A stretch of DNA of 64,000 nt, taken from assembly GCA_036785705.1 (NCBI GenBank), contig JAWUZG010000032.1, positions 14,898,001 to 14,962,000 of the forward strand. Reading direction: 5' to 3'. Shown here in pieces: positions 10,541 through 21,800 of the stretch; position 1 is the first letter of the stretch; each line of letters starts with the position of its first letter. A program made the position numbers and the translations under genes. The notes below the pieces were generated by a model. That model ran no database searches and was not told where the DNA came from. It was given only the letters and a program-made list of their open reading frames with translations. The stretch comes from Acanthornis magna (taxonomy: Eukaryota; Chordata; Aves; Passeriformes; Acanthizidae).

Positions 10541-13500
10541 GGTAACGTCTGTCTTCCTTTGTGCTTTCAGACTGAAGGGGTGAACCTCTCATCCATACAG
10601 CCTTAGATTACTTTTCCTGTTCTCAGTCTTGCCTTCTTCCCTTTCTCCATGTACTCTTCCCTAGTCTTTTGTTGATTCTCACACTTTTCCCCTGCCCTCT
10701 CCCTTTTCCCCCTTCCTTCTCCCTTAACAGCCTCTGTTTCTAACAGTTGTCATCTCAGTGGTCTCTTCCTCTGGCCTCAGCCTCTGTTGACAGGGACTGG
10801 TATGTAAGCTCAGGTCCCTCTCCTGAGCTGTCTTTTTTTTTTTTTTTCCTGGAAATGATCACCTCAATGACAGGCTAGCAAAACTTCTCTCTCAGCAGTC
10901 CCTGTTCCCTGACATTTGCCTTTTCATCCTGTCGCATCAGCCTTGTTTGGCACCTAAAGCTGGGCAGTGACTAGAAGTGTAGACACACCACTAGTTTGGC
11001 AGTCCTCCTGTGGCAGGAGTAGCTTGTAGAGAGATGGGACAGCAGTGGCAATGCTGCCTCAAACTGCCTCAGCAGGGCTGGTTGGAAAGAGCATTGAGGG
11101 TCTTCTATTTTCTGGTGTGTTTTCCAGCCCACTGCTCTGTCTTGGAGTCACTCCTCCCTATTTTGGTCTGTTCCTCTCATTTGAGCTTTCCAGAGGCTGT
11201 GTACACAGGGGTGCAGATTTATGTAATCGTAAATAGATGTTTTTGTTTCTACTTAGAGATAATCAGGTAATAGTCTCAAATTCTGGTTGTTTTTCTTGTC
11301 CGTTTGTGGCTTTCTATTCAGGTTCTTAATCAGAGAGTCAAGATAATTTTGACCACAGGAGTAAATGCCTGGAAAAATGCCAGGGGAATGTCAGGTCTCA
11401 GTTGACTAAGGACAGCCTGGCTCCATTCTTGTTGAAAATAATGAGACCTTCTGGGTGTATCAATCACAACCAAGTATGCATAAACTAAATCAAACTATTG
11501 CAAGAAATTTTATTTTAAAAAAAACAATAGAATATTAAGAGCTGGACAAAGTAATTTACTGCCTACTCTTTCACTGATCATCCACGAATACTTTGTGATG
11601 GAAGAAGTTTTGAGTGAAGCACAGATGATACTCTTGCAGCTTGTTCAGCAATTTAAATCAAATTTAAAGTCTTTGAACCTATAATAGCAGCTATTACTGG
11701 CAAAATTATACTACAAATCTTACTACAAATAAATGAAGGCTTTATTCTGTGTACTCACTGCAATGGGCTGCTGTACTGGTTTAGTGATGTTTTCTTGGCA
11801 TCTAGTTACTTATTTATAGCCTGGTATAATACAGAGATGTGGCAGGGACAAGAATGGGAAAATTCAAATGTGTGCCTGTGAGTTATGTACTGCTGTCTGA
11901 TTTACCTGAGGAGAAATTTGTATTTGAGGCACTACAACAAATTGCTTCTTAAGCACTGATGGAGGGATGACGTAGATTTGAAGACAGGGGAAAAAAAACC
12001 CCAGACCTTGTTTGGAAACAATCCCAGACTAGTTTAACTTTGAATGAACAGCTGCATTTCAGTGAGTGCTTAAAATTGTCGCTGAACCAATTAAGGCTAT
12101 ATTTCTGCATTGTGTGGTAGGATAACTACAAAAGCTAAAAAAATGTTTGTCATACAGGTGTGGAAATTTTAAAGAAAAGCTCTATAACTTTATTATCTCT
12201 TGAGGAGATGTAATACATTATTCAAATTGCAAAGCTCACGTGTTATTTTGCATCTGAGAGATTATGGCTTACAGACCCTGTGTGGGTGAGAGCACAAGCT
12301 GAAGATTTTTCCACCATAGAACTGTCAAACCCCAGCTGTGAGATGCACAAGTGTGGGAGTATCTGTGATAAATGGTCTATCATACCTGTTTTGTTTGGGG
12401 TTTTTTCATGCCTGCCAGCTAGTTTATCTTGCTCTGGCTTCAGCAGAAGCTGGGAACAGAGCTATTTCTGCAGGGAGAACCTTTGAGAAGTGAAGAGGAG
12501 CTATGGGAAGTGTGCTGTGGCCTGTACTTCAGATGAGATGAACACTGTGTGAAGATTAGAGAACTGTTTTGTAATGGGAGAGAGGAAATTGCCTTTAGCT
12601 TCCACTCTGCTTGTCAGCCTCAGCTCTGTGGTGACTTTTCCACTGAGGCAAAGCTAAAACAGAGCTATGAAATGAGGCCCCAACACACTGAGCCATTTTC
12701 TGGGCTGTGCAACCCTGCGAACATCTGCATTTGTACCTGGAGCCTGGCACGAGGCCATGGGGTGCCCTGCGGGTTGGTCGGGCAGCACTGCTGTGGGGCA
12801 TGGGGCATCTCCAGGCCCAGGTCACTGACACCAGGTGAGCCCAGGTGATTTTAGCTGTTCATCAGTGCTGAGTTTCCCAGGAACCACCACACAAGAGCAG
12901 GTCCTTCTTCAGCCTTGCCCTGTTACAAATGGTCATTTAGGTGTGGTTGTTTGAAACGCTCCTGGGTGCCTCTGTTTCAGTTCAATTCAAACCCAGTTCA
13001 GTTGGGTTTTCTGGCCGCATTGAACACTGGGCTTTCAGTGTTTCTTCATGACTTGCAGACTAGCCAATCTGAGTAAATCTAGAAATCTAGTCTAGTAACC
13101 CTCTGCATTGCCATAATTTCTCAGTGAGTTCTTTTTGCTTTCAAATTGAATGCCATCTTTTAGTTATAGAAAAATTGCAATGTTTGTTCTGTCCCTACTG
13201 TGGAGGTTGCTTTTTTTTTTTTTTTTAAACAGGTTCTTATATGATAACACAAATAGAAGGTATTTTAAAAGCAACTCTTACAGGCAGGCCATATTCTGAT
13301 GGAGCCATTCCAGTTGACCTGTGTTGTGCTGTTCAGTAAGAGTGGAAGGGGGAAGCTTTCCTTTCTCTCTGCTCAGAATAAGGCACCAGATCGACAGATT
13401 TCAGGGTTAGAAAGGAATTCAGAACTGCCCCATGTCAGCACAGACATTTCTGTGAGAATAAAGCTAATAAAAAAAAATTAATAAAACTTGTTTTACAGTT

Positions 13501-14849
13501 TAATCTTACCTCATTAGTAGATATGCTAGGGCTCTTTCACTTCAGGGTTTTCTACAACAAATCAGACTGAGAGGTTAAAATTTTGTAGTGAGAATGGTTA
13601 AAATAGGCAATATTATAAATAGCTGAGGGAAAGGCAGCCTTTCTTTTGGAAAGGCTTGAATATACACCATTGATGTCAGCATTTATAACCTTATAGGACT
13701 GGAAAAGTCTTAGTACTTTAAAGCTTATTGATAGGGCTTCTTCTAGTCTGGCTGGTCTTGAGGAAACTTGGGTTTGCAGCTGCCATACCTGTACATCCAA
13801 GAGGAGCTTGTCTTTTAGAGGGGAGAGAATACTGGGCTCAGTATTGACTGTGTAATTCTGCCCTAGAAGCAGGAAATAAGTGGAATTATGGCTAATCTTT
13901 ATTATTTTAGATAATGTTGTCTCTTAAGACTGTATGTTCTGGCTGTAATATCTAAAGATTTTGGTACTGGAAGTCAGCTAAGCTTAAATGTGTTTTGGGA
14001 GCAAGTCCCAGCAGCTCCCTACTGACTGTTCCATGTGCCTTTACTGTCAGTGTAGGACTGAAAATTTTTAAGAGAAAGAGGAATACTGATCTTCTGTGAT
14101 GCCATATTAGGTATAATTTATCTGTCTTCTCAGACAAGGCTAATGAGTGGCTTATGTAGTATTTGCTTAATTTATTTTTGGAACCATACAGTTGTCAGTG
14201 AACTCCTAGTATAGTATGGTTTCATATTAGTTTCTTCCTTAACTTCCAGGCGGCCCCTACTGAGTCAAACTGCTAAGTGGGCATTAGTGTTTGCTTATAT
14301 TATTATTGTCTGTAGGAAAATAGTTGGCAAATCTTTTTGGCCTTTGTTAAGTTTTACTTTAAAGTCATAATGTCATCACTTCTTAATCAGGTACAAACAG
14401 TAGCTATACAATTAGTATGAAAATTGTATATAACTTTGTGGCATTTTTGTGGGCTGCATAAGTAGTTTGTTGCTGGAGTTTACATTGCACAGTTATAAGG
14501 ATAATAAAATATATGTTATATGATGTGTAATGTGTAGTATGAGGCAAAGATGTCTGTAACTGTAACCTGTCATCCTTAGTTCACAGGTTAAGAAGTGACT
14601 AAGCCAGCTTTTTTCCTTTCCATTGTTACAAACTCCTTTTGTGATGAATCCAACATTATTCTTTTTACTTTAGTGCAACAGCTCACACAGACAATGCTGT
14701 TTGCAAACGTCAGTAACAAACATAACCACTGTTAACACTGTGCTTTCTTTTCTCTTAAAGAGAAGACCTAGGTATCAGAGTTGGCATTTATGATTAAGTT
14801 TTAATTGTAAAGTCAGTTTTCAGATTTCTTTTTGCTAAATTTAACTTGG

Positions 14850-14888
14850 TTTTGTTGCCTGCTTTCCTCTCTTTTGTTGCAGGTGAGA
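14850..14888 (+). promoter_or_regulatory. Candidate recursive splice site in MRAP2 intron 1
   Basis: A strong pyrimidine tract (TTTCCTCTCTTTTGTTGC) leads into an acceptor AG at 14881-14882, followed at once by the donor-like GTGAGA at 14883. A possible branch sequence (TTTAACTTGG) lies about 40 bases upstream. This YAG|GTRAG arrangement is the signature of a zero-length exon (ratchet point). The alternative is chance, since the motif is short. Confidence 0.35.
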
Positions 14889-17479
14889 TTGGGTATTTCC
14901 CTGAAAAGACCACAGATTTGATCTCAAACCCTGCCCATCTAGGGTACTGAGGATTAGCAAGAAGCAAGGACCATTAGGTGAAGTATTTTCTGCAGACTAC
15001 TTTCCTGTCCGTGCTTGGGAGTGGCACAGCTTGTTCAAAGCTGTGTGGTAGGGTTGTAGAAAGGTGAGGTCTGTATTGCTCTTCAGCTGATGCAGTGCAG
15101 TAGAGTAAATAAGTTTGTGCTTGTTTCTTTAATTGGATTTTCCTCTGACTCCACCTCCTAGTCTTTGGGATGGAGTAAAAAGGGATGTGGGGGTGGCTGG
15201 CTCCCTTTTCCCTCATGCAGAATATTGATGCTGGTATGGGGTCTTAGGAGATATGGGAACAGCCTGAGCTGTTAACTTCTCGTAGCCAGCACCTTCTGGG
15301 TGAGTTGTACTCCTAGCTGATGGACCTGATGCATCAGGGTGTAGGGCTAAACTTTCTCTGGCTGGCACTTCTCACAGTTTGAAATGTCCCTTCTTTTTTC
15401 CCTGTCTGACTCTTGGCATCTTCAGAGTTTGCAGGGGCCAAGGTTTGTTCATTTATCCTTTTGAAGACCGTGAAGTGCTTAGAGTCTGTGGCACTAAGCA
15501 GAATAGAAGTATGTGGAACATACTTGTAATTTTTGATTGAAAATTCACCAAGATCCTTGTGCCTACCACAGTGGTAGTTTCTCTTTCTCCAGAAACAAAC
15601 AGTACATGAGCTATCCACGTGGTTTTCTTTTTGTGCACACAGGTCAGCTTCGGAGGGAGTTGCGGCTGGTCACAAGTACAGTTTCAGTCATGCGCAAAGC
15701 CAGAGATGCCTTTGTGGCCCTGGTGGTTCTGTAAGCCATGAAGTTGTGTTGCAGATGTGGTGTGTGCTCAGTTTTGCTTTCACAGTGACTCGTTTTGAAA
15801 GGTAGGTGGGTAAGGGCCTCGTGCAATGTATCAGTGATGTCCACATTGGAGAAAATCGTCCATGTGTGCAGCATTTTATGTCCTGCTGCTGCCGTTCAAG
15901 GGCGTGGATTTGATGCAAACGTAGCCCAACAGCCAAACTGGCTTGCTCAGGTGCCACTGGCAGCTGTCAGGCCAGCTGAGACCTTACAAACTTTCACACA
16001 GGTTACAAACAAGTTCTCATGAAGGTATAACTCATCTCCAGGAGTTGCAGTTGGGTCTCCTTGGAGAATATCTGATTACATTTATCTGCAGAGAGCAAAC
16101 CAATGCTCCAGAAAAAGGCCCTAAGCACTTGCCCTTTTAGTTTCCAGGATACTGACTTGCCTAAATTTCTGGTTGGCAGCACTGAACACAGTCCTGCTTT
16201 GGGGTTTCTTGAATAATCAAAGTGAAGCTTTTTGTTGCTGACTTACTTGGCCCTGGAAGAAGAGACTCAGAGTGAGGAAAGCCTGTTTGCATCCATACAC
16301 GTCAAAATCAGTAGAGGGGCTTTCATGTTTGCCTCAAAACACTCCTGCGCCTCCCAGAAAAATCCTCAGCAAAGTCAATTAGAGGAGCTCCCCACAAAGC
16401 TTCAGAGCTGTGGGATGAATCATGGCTCTCCATGCCTGACAGAAAGAGTGTTTGAGTGCACCTCCTGGAGGAATTCCTTCTTAGAAGTGCTTACCTCTTA
16501 CCTGAATCCCTGCATGACCTGCTGCAGCCTGGCAAACCCACCTGACAGGCTGCTACCCTGCCAGCTCAGCCTGCTGTGCTCCTCCTCAGGAGGTGCAAGG
16601 TCTAAACAGTCACTGCTTCCACTGTGCTGCTCCTTGTACCACCATGACAGACTGGCTTTTTAAGTAGAATAAAAGATTTTTGCGTGTTTTGAGGCTGAGT
16701 TTTTGGAGGAATAATGACAGACAAAGCTTACAAGTGAGCTGAAAGTTGGTTTGGAACAGTGCCCATGCCTAGCCCTCTTGGTTGATTTAGAGGCATATTT
16801 TATGTGTCCCTCAAAGCACAGATTAGCCTGAGAGCTGGTGACTGAGCTTTCCTTTAACACCTCTCCCTCTGGTAGTGGCTTGTCTGTAGTGAAAACAAGT
16901 CTCCACATGCATGCAGTCAGTGGTGAAAGGCTGGAGCTTCTAATCGTAACCTAATACTAAACTGGGACAGATTCTTTGTGTCCTGGAAGTGGCTATTGTC
17001 CCCATAAATCATAAATGGACACTAGTGACTAGACTGGGAGAGAGCTCTGCATGGCGCCCAATGAATCCCATCTGCTTTGAGGTGGAAGAAATAACATTTT
17101 TCAGATTGCCTCAAGTGGATTTCAGCTCTTTTTGCCATACTAAAAGGAGGGAGGTGACAATGGTCATTAGTGATGCCATAGGAAGAGTATTTTAATGAAA
17201 TGCTTCTCTGGAAAGCTATAAAAGAGAAAAGCAGCCCTTAAACAGGACTAATCAATGTTGTCAAGAGACATGTCATCAACAAAACATTGAGGAGAAGGGG
17301 GAGAAAGGATGTGGGAACCCTGTGTAGCACCACTGAGTCTTTTGGAGCACAGCCACAAAATTAAACACAAAGTCTTTTAATAAACAACTGACAGAGCTGA
17401 GACGGGAGCGAGCTAGGACAGGGATCCTAGGATTTTCTCTGTGCCACTTCCTTCTCCCAGAGGCAGCAGTTGATTAAAA

Positions 17480-17550
17480 ATAAGATAGTTGATTAAAACC
17501 ATCTATTATTATTAAAACTATCTATTATTATTAAAATAAGTTGATTAAAA
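17480..17550. repeat. Short imperfect AT-rich tandem duplication
   Basis: TCTATTATTATTAAAA occurs twice about 19 bases apart (starting near 17502 and 17521) and is flanked by three copies of TTGATTAAAA. It looks like simple replication slippage. Confidence 0.7.
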
Positions 17551-18578
17551 CACTTCTGTCTAAAGCTTAATTAGACATTCTCTCTTTGATTTGAGGAAAT
17601 GGAAAAGCCAAGGAGAAACTTTACTGCCAACACAGGCACTTTTAGTTAGACTTAGACTTTTCTGTCCATTCTTAAAGGGTTGGAAGTACAAGATAGGAAA
17701 CATCCTCAGTCATGAGCTGGGTTGTCCATTACAGCCATGTTTTTCTCCTACTCCTCTGTGCTTCAGGCTATTTTTTCATTTCTGGAGGATTTCTGAATGG
17801 CTAAGGGGAGGATGAGGGAAATGTGGTGAAGCTTCTTAACCTGACCCAAGAATGGGGTTGGTCACCTCTCTCCTCAGCCCATCTCCTCACGTTTCCTGCT
17901 GTCAGGTTGCTCATTGTGAAAGCCAAATTGGTTTGGATTGAAAAATAGATCCATTTATTATTTTAAAATATTTATAACTTGCCAGTCAAGTTTTTTGGTA
18001 TGCGTTTAAAGTTCTGAATATTGTAACTAAGTGTGAAGTTCACTTTTTCAGGCATATTATTTATTTTAAATTGCTTTGAGGTATTACTGCCAGCATTTGG
18101 TCATGGTAGAATAATTGCAGAAAGAACTGTTTTACAAATTTGAAATGCTGCTCATATTCCCTGGGTGAAAGTGTTTCTTATTTTGTGCCTGATTTTTGTT
18201 ATGTATGGCATTCCTAGCACTTGAAGCCTTAGTGACTTCTGCTGGGTTTTGATTGAATGCAAAATTACCCAAAGCTCAGCTTGCTTTCACAAAAAGTATT
18301 TTGTAACATGGTTCAAGCTGGATGTCCTTACTCCAGCTACTGCAGCAGATGTTCTGTGCAGAGATGTGATTCCTTTTGGTGTGCATAAAACCATCTCATA
18401 TTCTGAAAAAATTACTCTGCAAAATGTAAGGCTTTAGTATAGAATGGTGGTAATGACAGAGATATCTATCAAGATAATTTCGTGATGCTCAGTGTGGCTT
18501 TGCAGTTTTTGTTGATCTGTGAGGGAAATCACTCCTGTTTTATTTTGCTTCCATAGTGCCATATTGAGCCCGTTTATC

Positions 18579-18664
18579 AGCATAGAGAAATTTAGGTTGG
18601 AAGGGACCCCTGGTGGTCATCTGGTTCAGCCTCCTACTCAAAGCATGTTCGACTAGATCAGGTA
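18579..18664 (-). mobile_element. CR1 LINE fragment close to MRAP2 exon 2
   Basis: The + strand reads TTAGGTTGGAAGGGACCCC, then TGGTCATCTGGTTCAGCC, then CTCAAAGCATGTTCGACTAG. This is the reverse complement of a CR1 3' end, so the copy is in minus orientation. It ends about 85 bases before the exon 2 acceptor of MRAP2. Confidence 0.85.
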
Positions 18665-18748
18665 AATTTTTCCTCATAGTTCATTTGAATTTCCTGTTTC
18701 CCAATTCCTGCTAGATGTAGTCTCCACTAACGCATTTGATATCCACAG

Positions 18749-18898
18749 GTCTGTATTTTCTGAGGTGCAAGATGTCTGCCCTGAGGCTGATCTCGAACAG
18801 AACCTCCCAGCAGGCCTTGTCTAACTCTGATTACACCTGGGACTACGAATACTATGAGTATGGACCTGTGTCATTTGAAGGACTGAAGGCTCACAAGT
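18749..18898 (+). CDS. MRAP2: MRAP2 exon 2 (first coding exon)
   Basis: The acceptor is ATCCACAG|GTCTG. There are 23 bases of 5'UTR, then ATG at 18772. It encodes residues 1-42 and the first base of codon 43. The donor is T|GTAAGT at 18899, leaving phase 1. A second GT two bases earlier would shift the frame and is weaker. Confidence 0.96.
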
Positions 18899-21800
18899 GT
18901 AAGTTCGAAACTCACTGCAGCTGAGCTTCCTGTCTATATGTTCCTATTCTTCATTTGTGATTGAATATTGTACAAAAACATCTCTTTCCTAATTCCTAGG
19001 ATTCCCTGCAATTTGCAGTATCCCTCTATTTATTAGGTCATAATTACTGTCTATTATTCTGTAGCCTTTTGTTGATTGTTTTTCTTGGGCATGAGAGAAC
19101 TATGGATTTATTGGCTGTGGCAGAAATTTGTCAATACTGAGGAATATCTGACTGTCAGGAAAAGTTAACAACAACAAATACAGATACACTGCTGCTTCTG
19201 GTGACAGCTTGGTAAGATCATTGTTGCTTTGTTTTTGTTTCTATTTGTTTGTATTTGTTTCTATTAATGGTAAAAAGGCAGTGGTGGCAAGCCTTACCTG
19301 CGTTACCTGAATTTGGTTTTCCTGATAGAAAATAAATTTTATGTTTTTAAAAGGATGAAAATAAGAGAAGAACTTTCTCCTTCTGAACAAACTTGCCATT
19401 GGTACTTTCTTCATAGGAGGAGTGTGCTAAATTTAGCATTCAGTTAATACTGGAGCTGTTTAACTGTAGAAGCAACAAATGGAGGATAAGGACCAGAGAG
19501 ATGGAAAAATATGGATTGTAACTGGGAGAAAATTGAACTAGGACAAGCTAGTACAGCTGGACCAACGTTTTTCTAAAAACTAGACTATAGATTTGATGAC
19601 TTTTCTTTTTAGAAGAGGTGATTGTGAGGGGAAATCAATAAAAGAGGGGGGAAAAGGTAAGAGAAACCAACTCAATTACCTGATGGGTCTTGCAAGCACT
19701 TTGCCGAAGAGGAAAAATCCATCCTGTTTCTTTGTTCTGAGTTGGATACACCATGAAAGGGTTTGATCCCCAGTCTGCAGATTTTTGGGGAAGGGTATCT
19801 ATGCAGCGCTGGAGCACTGGTCCAGGATGGATAACATACCTTCTGCCTCATTTGTCACGATGAGCATTCAGACTGGGAAAAAATACTGCCTGCAGTGGCA
19901 AAGAGCAGCCCAGAAAGGCTTATCTCCCTTGCCTCTACACAGTCAGCAGGTTTTGGGGAGGCTCTGCAAAGGACAGAAGAAACTTGTTGAAGTTATTTAC
20001 ATTTCTGAAAAAAAAATAGAGTAGAATTTGCTTTTTATTCTTTTCCTCCCCAGAATGTCTGATGATTACTGTCTATATTTTTACAAATGATAAGTACTTG
20101 AAAAATGTGGGTTAGCTTTCATCATGTTTTTAATTTATCCTCCATTCTTCCGCTTAATCAGAGGTCAAACCTGATTGCAAAGATTACTGGTTCCAAAGAT
20201 CAGCTGAAGTGTTACGTACACGCCATCGTTTCAGCTCAGTGTCTCAAACAGCGTGATGGGAGAAAAAGGTATAAATTAGATAAATGGCAATTACCTCTGG
20301 ATTGCAGAAGGCACAGCTGCAAATCAGATCTTGGATTGTGGTTGGCATGCTGAGCATGGCAGCTGAGTTTCCCTGTCTGGCTGTGCTGTTCTTAGAGAAG
20401 AAGGTGCTGGATGGCTCTTATAGAGTGGGACAGAAATAACAACTGCTTTTCAGGCGGAGCTTGATGAAAGTGTCATTAGTAGTACTTGAATCAGTCCCTT
20501 CTGGTTGTGGTGGATTTTCTTTAATTTTTGTTAGTTTTAACTGATAGATTAGAGTTGTCTCTGCTTACTTCAGTGTTATTGCATGCATTCCCCAGAGGGC
20601 AGAGTTTAATCTAGTAAAGGAACAGTCTGTGTTGTGAATGGGATGCTATTTCTTGACATGGTGTGTTCCTGTTCAGGCTGTTACCAGCTGCACTGATTGT
20701 TGTGAAATGTGGAGGCAGCGTAATCAGACATGAAATTCTCTGAAACCCCAAACTGGAGAGAGGGACGGAAGATTAAAAAAGGGTTGTATGAGAACGGAGA
20801 CAAAGAAGACGTGTCAATGAATGCCTGTAACTTATGCTGGAGAGCTCAACAGGGAATGGACTCCAGTTTAGGTTAAATGGATTTAAATACAAAGGAAATC
20901 AGAAGCCCATATACTGAAAGCAGAGAAAAAATTCCTGTGAGAAAAAGGAATGAGAAAATAATCTACTATTCAAAAATACTCTTCATAAAAAAAGAAAAAA
21001 AGATGCCACAGTGGTATTTCAAATATATGTCTAAAAAAGAAAAGAAAAAAGGCAAAAAATTTATTCTGCTGGAGGAGAAGTGAAGGCAGGAATTAGAAAT
21101 CAGAAAGCCTGAAAAAGTAAGGACAAGATGTTTTGTCCATTAAAGCTTTAGAAAGTAAATAGACGAAGATAGCCAGGAGATACTTATGACTGTCAGAGAT
21201 AAGAACAAAATCACTTTTTGTGCCTTTGAAAATGAGGAAGCCTCAGTAATGTTAGTGAGAGGCAAAAAATGGAGGAATTATCAGGGTAGCTGGAATTGCT
21301 GCCAGGATGTTATGAGTCTGTATTATGAAGAAAACGAAGGCTGAAACTGCAGCTTGAAAATGTAAAAGTATTCCATGACTATCCATTTGTAACTTTGGGC
21401 AGTATTATAAATGTCCCTCATACCGTATTTTTTGAACAAAAGTTGGTTATGTACTGTTAATTTTGAATAAGTATTTAGAATTTAGTAGGTTTGAATAATT
21501 TCCACTTAAGTGAGTGAGACCTAAATGAAATATTGAAAACTCAGGTCACCTGCTTGAATTTTAAACAAATTCAAATAAGGTAATTTATATAGCAGAGGGT
21601 TGGAAGTGTGTCGGGAGGCACAATAAAGCAAGGAAAATGTTCGGCTCAGTAAACTTAGGAATTCTGTTGGGAGCAGGAGCACCAAACCAACCACAAAAGA
21701 GGTTTGTTATTCATCACATGGTGCTAGAAGGTGTGATTTTTGTGGGCAGTAATAGTTTATTAGAGCCTTGATTTTCTTTTTTTCTTTTTTTTTTCTTCCT

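Larger units (their letters stand above)
9983..18748 (+). other. MRAP2: MRAP2 intron 1
   Basis: This 8.8-kb intron runs from GTAAGA to CCACAG. It contains a 15-base C run (10526-10540), an A/T-rich CAATAA/AAT microsatellite (about 10247-10275), T-tracts near 10831 and 13211, a short AT-rich duplication (about 17480-17550), a recursive-splice-like motif at 14882/14883 and a CR1 fragment just before the acceptor. No coding exon could be supported. Confidence 0.6.

Noticed and set aside
16232..16663. 143-codon + strand open frame in MRAP2 intron 1
   Set aside because: No similarity recognised, no paired splice sites that would join it to MRAP2 in frame, and the MRAP2 start is well defined downstream.
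20877..21083. Lysine-rich 68-codon open frame in MRAP2 intron 2
   Set aside because: It is explained by A-rich low-complexity sequence (AAAGAAAAAA-type runs).
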